Below, piece after piece: positions 1 to 7,369 of a DNA stretch of 9,891 nucleotides; position 1 is the stretch's first letter, and each line of letters opens with the position of its first letter. The stretch covers positions 1 through 9,891 of the forward strand of contig PXDP01000119.1 of the NCBI GenBank assembly GCA_003565035.1, written 5' to 3'. The translations under genes and the position numbers were made by a program. The notes under the pieces were generated by a model that saw nothing but the letters and a program-made list of their open reading frames with translations, had not been told where the DNA came from and did not search any database. This DNA comes from PVC group bacterium (lineage in GTDB: Bacteria > Verrucomicrobiota > Kiritimatiellia > SS1-B-03-39 > UBA6053).

Positions 1-1347
1 GAGCCGTTACTGCGTAACGTGGAGGACCGGAATCTAAGAACCGCAGCGGACGCCCTGAGACGGAATCAGTTGAATGATTTTGCTGAAAGTATGGCTTTTG
101 CCTCCCGCAATATTCCCGAAGTGCATGCAGCGAACGCCTGGTATAATTTTTTCCTGGCCGGCATGTTACTGTATGCCCAGCATCCGGATGCCGCCCGGGA
201 GCGGCTGGAAGCTATCGTCGCACAGGACCCGATTCTGTTTGACGGTGGCCGGGTTCCCCGTGAGGATCCCCGTATTTTGGCCCGCAAAGCCCTTGGCCAA
301 TTGAGCGACCGCGAATTCACGCGCGCCATGCGCAACGTTGAAACATATTTCTACTATTTGGCTGAACTGGCCCAGGGGTATCAACTGCTTCTGGATGGAC
401 GCGCCAACGATTCCGCCAGGTATTTCCGCTCCTATGCGGAATTCAGTCCGTCCGGGGGAATTGCATGGCCCAATGTCCTCCAGGCTCTGGCGCCTTCCAT
501 GCATTTGCCCCGCCCGCAAATTCCCATTCCGTCTTCTGTTCTGAATGTTTCCGCAGCCACTGCTGCTGAGGTCTCCGAACGTCCTGAAGCGGCCCAAGCT
601 CCCACGCAAGCGGCATCCCCTTTGCCCAATCCACTTTCCGGGATGGGCGTACGGGACAACCGGGACCGGCCTCTTTTTCAGGTTGCCCGCGAGGATTCAC
701 GGCAACAAAGAACCGGCAATTTGCGCACACCCAATTGGAGCACGACTCCGACGGGAGAGATCTACTTTCTGGGGACGGGGGAGCTTGCCGCTGAAGCCCG
801 CGGGCTGAATCTTCAGCCGGAACGGCGTTTCACACTGGGGGCCATCATCGAAATTCCGGCGGCGGCCTCCGGTTCTGAACCGGCGGTTCTGTTTCATGGC
901 GGTTCACCAATCCGTTCGCAGGAGGGTGCACTTGTTTTTCAGGGGTATCTTGTCACAGTTGAAGAGGGAGCCTTGCGGGTTCGGATTGGGGACGGGAATC
1001 AGATGCTGATTGACCGCACCACCCGCCCTCCGAACCTGGTTGCAGGTCAAAAACAGTTGCTTACACTGAGCTGGTCCGGATGGAATCCTGAAGGCCGGGC
1101 GGCCATGCAGCTTGTTTTGGGCCTGGATGACCGTGAAGTCGGCAGTTGGACCCTTCGGGATAACGAACGCCCCCCCGCATTGGTCGAGCATTTTGTTCTC
1201 TTTGGCCGGGGAGCCCGGGCGGAGAACCGCTTCGATTTTGGACAGGCGAACGTCAATGTTCTTCGTGCGTTCATTCTTGACCGTCCGGTGGAGCTTTCTG
1301 TACTGTTTGAAGAGTACCGCGAACGGATTGCGGCTTGGAACGGCTGA
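1..1347 (+). CDS. Helical-repeat (TPR-like) protein with C-terminal LamG/concanavalin-like domain, 5' truncated
   Basis: The reading frame is already open at base 1 and contains no stop before 1345-1347, so the gene very probably starts left of the window; 448 residues are visible. A GTG at 19 could be read as a start, but no Shine-Dalgarno precedes it. Visible residues 1 to about 165 are rich in paired amphipathic helices with TPR-like spacing, for example the segments around DAARERLEAIVAQDP and YFRSYAEFSP. Residues about 166-245 form a Pro/Ala-rich linker. Residues about 252-448 are beta-rich and read like a LamG/concanavalin-A-like sandwich (alternating hydrophobic strands, ending in a short helix). 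The domain calls rest on pattern only. No catalytic motif was seen. The next gene, a Ser/Thr kinase, begins 6 bp after the stop, so the two are likely one transcript and this protein may work with the kinase as sensor or partner. Localisation cannot be judged because the N-terminus is missing. Confidence 0.75.
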   Translation, partial: EPLLRNVEDRNLRTAADALRRNQLNDFAESMAFASRNIPEVHAANAWYNFFLAGMLLYAQHPDAARERLEAIVAQDPILFDGGRVPREDPRILARKALGQLSDREFTRAMRNVETYFYYLAELAQGYQLLLDGRANDSARYFRSYAEFSPSGGIAWPNVLQALAPSMHLPRPQIPIPSSVLNVSAATAAEVSERPEAAQAPTQAASPLPNPLSGMGVRDNRDRPLFQVAREDSRQQRTGNLRTPNWSTTPTGEIYFLGTGELAAEARGLNLQPERRFTLGAIIEIPAAASGSEPAVLFHGGSPIRSQEGALVFQGYLVTVEEGALRVRIGDGNQMLIDRTTRPPNLVAGQKQLLTLSWSGWNPEGRAAMQLVLGLDDREVGSWTLRDNERPPALVEHFVLFGRGARAENRFDFGQANVNVLRAFILDRPVELSVLFEEYRERIAAWNG

Positions 1348-1353
1348 GTTCCC

Positions 1354-2511
1354 ATGAGTGCGGGAGCAAAATCGTTTTTTATCCGCTCCGATAAACTGGG
1401 GCGAGCGCAATGCGAGCATTGCGGCACGCCTCTGGATGTTTCTGAATTCCGGGTTTTCGAGAGGGTTGAATGCCCTGAATGTGGAAAACGGACTACGGTA
1501 CCGGGACAACTGGGGGATTATATTCTGTTGCATGAATTGGGCCGGGGGGGGATGGGCGCGGTTTTTTTGGCAAAAGACACCCGTCTGGGCCGGAAAGTTG
1601 CCCTCAAAATCTTGAATTCAGTCTACGGGGAAAATCCTGAATTTATTGACGCGCTTTTGCAGGAAGCCAAAGCCACCGCCGCTCTGAATCATCAGAACAT
1701 TGTGCATATTTTCAGTTTTGGCCAGGTGTATCAACAGCCCTATTTCGTGATGGAGCTGGTGGAGGGGATTCGACTGGATGAGTGTATCGGTGCCAAAGTG
1801 GAGCCGGATGAGGCGGGGTGGCTGGAACTGATGGCACAAGTGGTGGATGGATTGGCCAATGCTCAAAGCCAGGGACTGATCCATGGGGATGTGAAGCCGG
1901 CCAATATGCTCATGGATGCCCGGGGGGTGGTGAAAATCTCTGATTTCGGGATTGCCCGCTTCGGCGAGTCCGGCCCCTCGGACACGATTTTCGGAACGCC
2001 GATGTATATTGCTCCCGAAAAAGCCCGTGGAAAAGCTTATGATCACCGTTCGGACCAATACAGTCTCGGCACCAGCTTTTGGCACTTGATCACCGGACGT
2101 CCGCCTTTTGTTGGCAAAACCTCCAAGGCAGTGGTGTTTAACCGCTTTGAAAAACCCCCGCCGGATTTGCGGGAGGTGATGCCAAACCTTTCCGATCCGT
2201 TTGCTGAACTGATTCTGAAAACGATGGCCATGAATCCCGAGGAGCGTTTTGCGGATTTTTACGCGCTGAAAGCTGAGATTGTGAGGTTGCAGACAGCCGG
2301 GCTTTCCGAGACCTTTGCACAGGAGACCCTGCAGGATGTCTCCCTGACGGGCATCGAAACCCAGCCGCTGACGACTGTGGCCGGGGAAAACTCCAGCTCA
2401 AAAGCCTTTACGGAGACACGCTCCCCCGGCTGGGACAAAATCCTGTTACGGGCCCTCTGGGGGGGCGTGGCGGCCGGGTTTGCCCTGATTTTCTGGATGC
2501 TTTTGCGTTAA
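1354..2511 (+). CDS. Zinc-ribbon Ser/Thr protein kinase with C-terminal membrane anchor
   Basis: A 385-residue Hanks-type kinase. It opens with a two-CxxC zinc ribbon (Cys20/23 and Cys40/43). The kinase domain spans about residues 55-315: glycine loop GRGGMG (63-68), VALK with Lys85, helix-C Glu104, catalytic loop HGDVKPAN (Asp179, Lys181, Asn184), DFG 197-199, APE 220-222 and the late Arg298. All catalytic residues are present. The HRD arginine is Gly178, so it is a non-RD kinase whose activation may not depend on activation-loop phosphorylation in the usual way; Thr211 and Thr215 sit in that loop. A Ser/Thr-rich juxtamembrane stretch (318-357) leads to one hydrophobic helix (about 363-383) at the extreme C-terminus, so the kinase should face the cytoplasm. 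The start follows the upstream stop by 6 bp without a clear Shine-Dalgarno, which suggests translational coupling. Substrates are unknown; the repeat protein at 3310-5193 is a plausible one. Confidence 0.95.
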   Translation: MSAGAKSFFIRSDKLGRAQCEHCGTPLDVSEFRVFERVECPECGKRTTVPGQLGDYILLHELGRGGMGAVFLAKDTRLGRKVALKILNSVYGENPEFIDALLQEAKATAALNHQNIVHIFSFGQVYQQPYFVMELVEGIRLDECIGAKVEPDEAGWLELMAQVVDGLANAQSQGLIHGDVKPANMLMDARGVVKISDFGIARFGESGPSDTIFGTPMYIAPEKARGKAYDHRSDQYSLGTSFWHLITGRPPFVGKTSKAVVFNRFEKPPPDLREVMPNLSDPFAELILKTMAMNPEERFADFYALKAEIVRLQTAGLSETFAQETLQDVSLTGIETQPLTTVAGENSSSKAFTETRSPGWDKILLRALWGGVAAGFALIFWMLLR

Positions 2512-2552
2512 GCTGTTTCGGAACCAGTTCATGGCTCCGCGTGCAGGGATGT

Positions 2553-3209
2553 TCAATGGTTGCCCTTCCGTCTCAGACGCCAGACAGAGACTTCTCCGAC
2601 ACGAAGAACGCGGTCACGCCGCCAGTTTTCAGTGGACAGCATTTCAAAAAAGGTTTTGGCTACCGGGCGGCCGGGCTCCCCCAGCCAGATTTCACCTTCG
2701 GGGAGCAGAAGATGGTCAAAGCATTCCAGCAGCGGGAGAAAATTCCGTTCCTCGTAGGCCACATCCGCAGCGAGGATCCAGGGGACGTGAAGATCATCCG
2801 GGGGGCTTCGCCAATCCAGCAGGCGAGTGACTGGCGGGGTGATCCCGGCGGTTTCGGCATTCCATCCGGCCAGACTCAGGGCCTCCGGCATATAATCCGA
2901 CCAGATGCCCGGGCGGTTTCTCCGGCCGGCGGCCAGCCCCGGCAGACCCGGACCACACCCCAGCTCAAGCCAGGGGCCCGCCGGCAGCACTTCCGCCGTC
3001 AGGATCGCTTCGGCCAACACCCGGGCCGAAGGCCAGAGTTCCGCCCAGTAGGGAAGTCGTTCATCAACCACATCCGGATGATCCGGAGATTTCTCCGCAA
3101 GAGCCTCCAGCAGGCGGTCCGGATTTTTTGCCGTCCAGAGCTTGAAGGATTCTTCGCCAATCCGCAGAGGCGTACAGGTCATTTCGCAGGGAAAATCGGG
3201 GGGGTGCAT
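2553..3209 (-). CDS. Class I SAM-dependent methyltransferase, METTL20/21-like (Methyltransf_16 type)
   Basis: A 218-residue protein. Residues 52-66 (LPYWAELWPSARVLA) resemble the segment before the SAM site in METTL20/METTL21-type protein lysine methyltransferases. Motif I is ELGCGPG at 82-88. Asp105 (SDYMPEAL) is the likely ribose-binding acid, followed by a WNAE segment, DWR at 132-134, and DVAY at 149-152, which fits the DxxY motif of this family. The methyl acceptor cannot be named: ETF-beta or another protein lysine is possible from family knowledge, and small-molecule acceptors are not excluded. The chosen ATG has a weak AGG 5 bases upstream; Met10 is an alternative start. The gene converges on the kinase with a 41 bp gap and is divergent from the repeat scaffold gene, with 100 bp between the starts. 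Nothing shows that it belongs to the kinase pathway. Confidence 0.88.
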   Translation of the reverse strand: MHPPDFPCEMTCTPLRIGEESFKLWTAKNPDRLLEALAEKSPDHPDVVDERLPYWAELWPSARVLAEAILTAEVLPAGPWLELGCGPGLPGLAAGRRNRPGIWSDYMPEALSLAGWNAETAGITPPVTRLLDWRSPPDDLHVPWILAADVAYEERNFLPLLECFDHLLLPEGEIWLGEPGRPVAKTFFEMLSTENWRRDRVLRVGEVSVWRLRRKGNH

Positions 3210-3300
3210 TCAAACCTTATATCGGGTCAACGCTTCCGGGATCAAGCACGACTTTACTGCGGACCGTAAAAACACAAAATGTGGAATAGGTTATGCTGTC

Positions 3301-3306
3301 AAGGTG
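3301..3306 (+). promoter_or_regulatory. Shine-Dalgarno deciding the start of the repeat scaffold gene
   Basis: AAGGTG lies 3 bases before ATG 3310, with its AAGG core 5 bases away. The longer open frame from ATG 3142 would overlap the start of the divergent methyltransferase gene and has an N-terminus of unremarkable composition. ATG 3355 is preceded only by an A-rich stretch. This makes 3310 the best-supported start. Confidence 0.55.
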
Positions 3307-3309
3307 TTC

Positions 3310-5193
3310 ATGAATAAGCAGAAGTCCGGCGACCCATCCCACCCTGAAAAAAAGATGAGTCATAAATATCGTTTAACCCAATTAAATGAAAAGCGCATAA
3401 CACTGGGGGATGAGGGTAGTGATGCGGATAAAACAATGCAAATTGTTCTGCCGGAGGAGGATGAGTTAAACGAATCTGTCCCGGTTGACCAGGAGGATGT
3501 CCAGATTCACCCTGATTATCTTTCGGATCAAACCATGCAAATCGAACCGCAAGAGGCGGCGGATCCGCAAGCGGAGCGGACAATGTATTTGTCACATCTT
3601 TCGCAGGAGGAAGAGTCCGAGCGCACGATGATGATCAATTTTGATAAGGAGTCCGATTTTCCGGAAAACGCGGAACGGACAATGTATCTGCCGAATCTTG
3701 CGGGAGAGGATGAGGCGGAACGGACGATGATGATTGATCTGAATCAGGAGGGGGAAGATGAGGAGGACTCGTCCTTTGAACGGACAATGAAGATTGATAT
3801 GAGTCGTGACCGGGACACCCTGGAGAAGGCCGAGGACCGGACAATGCTGATCCATCTTCAGGCGAGGCCTGATCCGGAGCCGGAACCCGAAATTGAGGCC
3901 CGTGTTCAGATGCCCTCCGAATCCAAAACCGCGCGCTATGCGAAAGTCGTTCGACCAGGAGAATCCAAAACGCGCAGTTCCTCTTTGCCGCTGAGTATGA
4001 GCAAAGCGGATGAATCGCGGCACACCCCCATGGGAGATCCCCGCCAACGAAGTTCGGCTTCGCGGACGCTTCTGGGACGGTCCACATCCATGAAGGAAAT
4101 GCGGAACGAAAATCCGCTGTGGGCCTGGACTCAGTCGGTGCACCCGACGCAGGGTTGGCTGCCTGCTGGAGTTTGCTTTGTGGTTTCAGCGCTGGCCTTT
4201 GTGAACATTGCGTTTTCCTGGATGATACCGGACCATCCGGGACCTTTACCGATTGTGGGGTCTGAGGCTTTTGTCAGCCGATATCTGGTGCCGGATCTGG
4301 CCACGGCCTGTTTGATCTGGTTTATGTTGGCGATGCTGGCACAAATTCTATACACAGGGGCTGGTGGGAGGCCGCCGCTTTTGTGGACGCTGAAGATCAT
4401 GGTGTACGCATTGCTGCCTTTCGCTCTGGTTCGTCTGGGCTGGATGGGGGTTCATGTGCTGCTCAACGGGCCGGAATCGTTTTTGCGGGGATACAGGACG
4501 TCCTGGACTCTGGTCATTACGCCGGTTCTTTACACCCTGATGGCTGCCTTCACCGTACTGCTGCTGACCAAGGCCGCATCGAGTCATCATTGCCAGGCGA
4601 ACCCCAAGCGGGCTCTGTTCGCCTTTTCCCTGGTGCCGGCATTGTTTTTAACCGGCTACATTGCCATGGTTCAGATTCAGAGTTGGCGGTTTGAGCAGCG
4701 GATCGGACCCGCCTGGCGGCGTGCAGAAGCCGCCTGGTCGGACTCCCGCTCCCGCGAAGCGCTGCCTTTGCTGGAGGAGGTGCTGGATTATCCGCGAATT
4801 CTGACTTCCGCTCAAAAAGTCCGCTTTTATCAGATGCGCGGCGAGCTTAGGCTTCAGGAAGGACTGGTCCTGCAGGCCCGGGAGGATTTTGTGCGGACGG
4901 TTCAGTTGCTGCCGCCCTCGCACGCCGAAAACCGCTTGGCCCGTGCCGCGAATCTGCTGGCCCTCGACCGGGTGGATTTGGCCCGGGTACAGCTTCAGAT
5001 CGCAGAAGAGATGCGCCCGGCCTCCGCCAATGTGCAGCGCTGGCTGGCCCGGTTGGCACTCGGTGATTTCGATCCCGATCTGAAAAATCCGGCGTTGGCC
5101 ATTGACTATGCGCGCCAGGCTGTTGCGCTGGAACCCAGCGCCCCCAACAAAGCCCTGCTGGAACGGACCGAGCAGGCGTTAAGTGCTCTCTGA
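3310..5193 (+). CDS. Membrane scaffold protein: eight acidic Thr-Met repeats, five membrane spans, C-terminal TPR-like domain
   Basis: A 627-residue protein from ATG 3310. Residues 35-185 are strongly acidic and hold eight copies of [DE]-[RKQ]-T-M-x-[IL], with the Thr at residues 42, 75, 91, 106, 124, 139, 159 and 178. Residues about 195-275 switch to a basic Ser/Thr/Arg-rich linker. Five hydrophobic segments follow, near 282-306, 325-350, 358-385, 398-422 and 437-456. The remainder (457-627) is helical and TPR-like, with a classic ALEP-type turn near the end. Five spans put the two ends on opposite sides. If the repeats are cytoplasmic, the TPR-like part is periplasmic. I do not recognise a named family. 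The Thr repeats, all with Ile/Leu at +3, look like phosphorylation sites read by an FHA domain, and a membrane-anchored Ser/Thr kinase is encoded nearby on the same strand. The kinase-substrate link is inferred. A partner with an FHA domain would have to be encoded elsewhere. Confidence 0.85.
   Translation: MNKQKSGDPSHPEKKMSHKYRLTQLNEKRITLGDEGSDADKTMQIVLPEEDELNESVPVDQEDVQIHPDYLSDQTMQIEPQEAADPQAERTMYLSHLSQEEESERTMMINFDKESDFPENAERTMYLPNLAGEDEAERTMMIDLNQEGEDEEDSSFERTMKIDMSRDRDTLEKAEDRTMLIHLQARPDPEPEPEIEARVQMPSESKTARYAKVVRPGESKTRSSSLPLSMSKADESRHTPMGDPRQRSSASRTLLGRSTSMKEMRNENPLWAWTQSVHPTQGWLPAGVCFVVSALAFVNIAFSWMIPDHPGPLPIVGSEAFVSRYLVPDLATACLIWFMLAMLAQILYTGAGGRPPLLWTLKIMVYALLPFALVRLGWMGVHVLLNGPESFLRGYRTSWTLVITPVLYTLMAAFTVLLLTKAASSHHCQANPKRALFAFSLVPALFLTGYIAMVQIQSWRFEQRIGPAWRRAEAAWSDSRSREALPLLEEVLDYPRILTSAQKVRFYQMRGELRLQEGLVLQAREDFVRTVQLLPPSHAENRLARAANLLALDRVDLARVQLQIAEEMRPASANVQRWLARLALGDFDPDLKNPALAIDYARQAVALEPSAPNKALLERTEQALSAL
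3427..3858 (+). repeat. Coding array of eight acidic-R-T-M-x-I/L motifs
   Basis: The Thr codons begin at 3433, 3532, 3580, 3625, 3679, 3724, 3784 and 3841. Copies read DKTMQI, DQTMQI, ERTMYL, ERTMMI, ERTMYL, ERTMMI, ERTMKI and DRTMLI. Copies 3-4 and 5-6 form a duplicated pair 99 bp (33 codons) apart with clear nucleotide similarity, and copies 1 and 2 are also 33 codons apart. The sequence between copies is acidic and poorly conserved, so selection seems to act on the short motif and not on a folded repeat. Confidence 0.9.
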
Positions 5194-5247
5194 ATTTACC
5201 GCAGCCGCTACTGCCCCGGTGGCTAAACTTGATTTAAAGCTCAACGA

Positions 5248-5269
5248 TCGAAGCTGGGGACAGCTTCGA
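5248..5269 (+). terminator. Perfect 9-bp hairpin downstream of the scaffold gene, possible terminator
   Basis: The arms TCGAAGCTG (5248-5256) and CAGCTTCGA (5261-5269) pair perfectly around a GGGA loop, 54 bp after the stop codon at 5193. No T-tract follows, so intrinsic termination is uncertain. A 7-base direct repeat, CAACGAT, overlaps the left edge (5242-5248) and follows the right edge (5270-5276). An operator or other RNA structure is the alternative. Confidence 0.45.
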
Positions 5270-5379
5270 CAACGATGAGTCCGCCGCTTCACCCCTTGTG
5301 AGATGCGCCCAGTTTTAAGATGATTTGAAATTTTTGATTGTCACATGCGTCTAAACATGAAAAGGTCATTCGCTTTGCA

Positions 5380-5385
5380 TACAAT
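5380..5385 (+). promoter_or_regulatory. Possible -10 element for the secreted lyase-like gene
   Basis: TACAAT differs from TATAAT at one position and lies 34 bases before the ATG at 5420. No convincing -35 hexamer sits 16-18 bases upstream, so an activator-dependent promoter or a chance match are both possible. The rest of 5194-5419 holds the hairpin described separately and no gene that I can support. Confidence 0.25.
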
Positions 5386-5419
5386 TCCGTAAAGTTAACC
5401 CCCGTCAGAATAGGTTCAT

Positions 5420-7324
5420 ATGATGAAAAAAATACTGTCTCTTTGTTTAGGCCATGCCGGTCTGTTGTCTTTGGGTGTCCTAAGTGTGCAGGCGGAGGTT
5501 CCGCCTGCTGATGCGCCTTGGACCCTGCCCGATCCCGCCACGGCCCTGCATCCCGGCGCAGATACCGCGCCGGTCTCCTCCCCGACCACCTATCCGGATG
5601 CTGAAGGCTTCGCCCAACGCCGCCAAATCCTGCTGGAAGGCGTTTCGGATAACAATCTGAACACCTGGCGGCGCGGGTTTTTCACCGGGGGCGATCCCGG
5701 CAAATATCTCCCGGGTCACGCGATGGCCAAGCTTCTGCTGGGTCATGATGACCCGGATATCGTCCGCTTGTATAACGACAACCGCTCGGTACGCGAACAC
5801 TATCATTTTGCCGCCATGAACTGGGGCAGGTTTCTGCCTCTTTTCGGTCCGCACATTCTGACCCCTGAGAAACAGGAGGAGCTGGCCGAACGCGCGGCGG
5901 GCTATACCGCCTATCATTCCGGAGGGGGAACTGAAAACCACGTCACCCAGTGGCGCACACAGCTTCCCGTGCTTCCGCACTACCTCGCCGGAAACGGTTC
6001 CATTGGCCGGCGCTCCAAAGAGGCCGTGCTTGCGGACGGCAAAGAATGGCTGCGCAACTATGTGCGGGGGATTTTCGAAGCCGGCAACGGCGAATGGGAC
6101 TCCAGCACCTACATCATTTTCACCATGAACGGCCTGCTGAATATTTACGATTTCGCCAAAGACGAAGAGGTCCGCCTCATCGCCAAAGCCGGTCTGGACT
6201 GGTTTACCACCGCCTACGCTCTCAAATACCGCGACGGCCTTTTCACTGCGCCGCTGCAGCGCGGTTTTGTGGACCGTCCCCACGGCTCCGAAACCGATCA
6301 GACCGGCTTTCTCTGGTTCGGCTCCAACGCGGAACTCACTCCCCGCGAAACGCGCGGATTCCGCTATGCGGTTCATGCCGCAAGTTCCGCCTACCGACCC
6401 AATGAGGTGCTGTTTAATCTGGCCCATAAAACTCTGCCGGATCTTCCCGTAACCTTCCACAATACCAAACCCAATTACTGGGGCACTACCGGCCGCCCGC
6501 GGCCCTCTGTGCATCACGAAACGTTCCATATCAGCCACACCTTCTCACTGGGGACGCTGTGGAATGGTCAGGGCAGCCAGATCAGCCGGATGGGCCTGGT
6601 GGTCGATTCCCCGGACGGCGGCATCCCTTTCAGTGGCGGCCACCCCCGGTCCAGCGATCATACCGGCAAAAAAACCGGTATTGGCTTCGGCAGCGGCACC
6701 TCCCGCTATACGCAGGCCATGCAGGCCGACAACAGCCACATCAGCCTCAGCCTCTCTCCTGAAGACGAGGAACACGACTATGCCTTCTTCCGCATTCCCA
6801 ATGACAGCTCCCTTGACCCTGTGGAGGTCGACGGACTCACCTGGTGGACCCGCCGCATCGAAAACACCCTGGTTGCAGTCCTTCCGGTCACGGATGGAGA
6901 ACCCGAAATCACCACCCACGGCGAAGGCCGCCGCATGGCCACCTTCCTGAAAATTCCCGGCCGCATGGCGGGCTTTGTCCTGCACGTGCTCGAGGAAGTG
7001 GAAGAAGACGGTATCGAGGCCGCCCTGACCGGGGCTAAGCTCGACACCTCCCGCCTGGCGGAGGAATTGATCGTCAGCTTCCAAACGCCTGCCGGACAAT
7101 CTTTGCGCATGCGCTTCAATCCCGCCGAATCGGGCGACCAGCACGCCGCCCGCCCGCCGCACGCGGAAATCGACGGCGAGCCGGTCACCTTTGGCCAGCG
7201 TCCCGTATACGATGGACCCTTTGTCCATCAGGCCGACGGCGTGCTCACCGTCAACGACGGACGTCAGGGTTTTGTCATCGACTTTACCGGAGACCTGCCC
7301 GTTTACCGGGAATGGACACCCTGA
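5420..7324 (+). CDS. Secreted putative polysaccharide lyase-like protein (alpha/alpha toroid plus beta-sandwich)
   Basis: A 634-residue protein with a signal peptide: basic start MMKK, a hydrophobic core, and a VQA cleavage site after residue 25. Residues about 60-350 are helix-rich with aromatic motifs typical of alpha/alpha-toroid polysaccharide-active enzymes, including GTENHV (Asn173, His174) and NGEWDSSTY (223-231). A His-rich junction (365-373) leads to a beta-rich C-terminal half (about 375-634), as in heparinase II/III-like and related lyase folds. The Asn-His pair and the Tyr of the STY motif are candidate catalytic residues by analogy only. I cannot assign a CAZy family or substrate, and a hydrolase or non-catalytic binding protein remains possible. 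The start has a weak AGG at 5412-5414; ATG 5423 is equally usable and keeps the signal peptide. Codons favour C at the third position more than in the left-hand genes. A convergent XylR-like regulator follows 45 bp downstream and may control it. Confidence 0.85.
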   Translation: MMKKILSLCLGHAGLLSLGVLSVQAEVPPADAPWTLPDPATALHPGADTAPVSSPTTYPDAEGFAQRRQILLEGVSDNNLNTWRRGFFTGGDPGKYLPGHAMAKLLLGHDDPDIVRLYNDNRSVREHYHFAAMNWGRFLPLFGPHILTPEKQEELAERAAGYTAYHSGGGTENHVTQWRTQLPVLPHYLAGNGSIGRRSKEAVLADGKEWLRNYVRGIFEAGNGEWDSSTYIIFTMNGLLNIYDFAKDEEVRLIAKAGLDWFTTAYALKYRDGLFTAPLQRGFVDRPHGSETDQTGFLWFGSNAELTPRETRGFRYAVHAASSAYRPNEVLFNLAHKTLPDLPVTFHNTKPNYWGTTGRPRPSVHHETFHISHTFSLGTLWNGQGSQISRMGLVVDSPDGGIPFSGGHPRSSDHTGKKTGIGFGSGTSRYTQAMQADNSHISLSLSPEDEEHDYAFFRIPNDSSLDPVEVDGLTWWTRRIENTLVAVLPVTDGEPEITTHGEGRRMATFLKIPGRMAGFVLHVLEEVEEDGIEAALTGAKLDTSRLAEELIVSFQTPAGQSLRMRFNPAESGDQHAARPPHAEIDGEPVTFGQRPVYDGPFVHQADGVLTVNDGRQGFVIDFTGDLPVYREWTP

Positions 7325-7331
7325 GCTGAAA

Positions 7332-7360
7332 TCCGGCATGGAACGGTATTCATGTCCGGA
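7332..7360. terminator. Hairpin between convergent genes, possible bidirectional terminator
   Basis: TCCGGCATG (7332-7340) pairs with CATGTCCGGA (7351-7360) with one bulged T and a 10-base loop. It sits in the 45 bp gap between two convergent stop codons, where a shared terminator is expected. There is no clear T-tract on either side; only a TTT lies on the minus-strand exit. Confidence 0.35.
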
Positions 7361-7369
7361 GAAAACCCT

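Noticed and set aside
19..21. GTG as the true start of the first gene, preceded by the short palindrome CGTTAC/GTAACG (5-10/14-19)
   Set aside because: The frame is open to base 1 and no ribosome binding site is present. The six-base palindrome is short enough to be chance and is probably coding.
904..1533. 209-codon minus-strand open frame
   Set aside because: It crosses the junction of two well-supported plus-strand genes and its translation shows no domain.
2512..2552. Possible terminator between the convergent kinase and methyltransferase genes
   Set aside because: The only pairing seen (GGAACC with GGCTCC) has a mismatch in six base pairs and no T-tract follows.
2541..3269. 242-codon plus-strand open frame
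   Set aside because: It lies almost wholly antisense to the methyltransferase, whose motifs are clear. Its translation is Arg/Gln/Gly/Pro-rich with no domain.
3142..3309. N-terminal extension of the scaffold gene starting at ATG 3142
   Set aside because: It would overlap the 5' end of the divergent methyltransferase gene. ATG 3310 has a Shine-Dalgarno, and the extension looks like antisense of the methyltransferase.
5480..6538. 352-codon minus-strand open frame
   Set aside because: It is antisense to the secreted lyase-like gene, which has a signal peptide and coherent motifs. Long antisense frames are expected in GC-rich coding DNA with C-ending codons.
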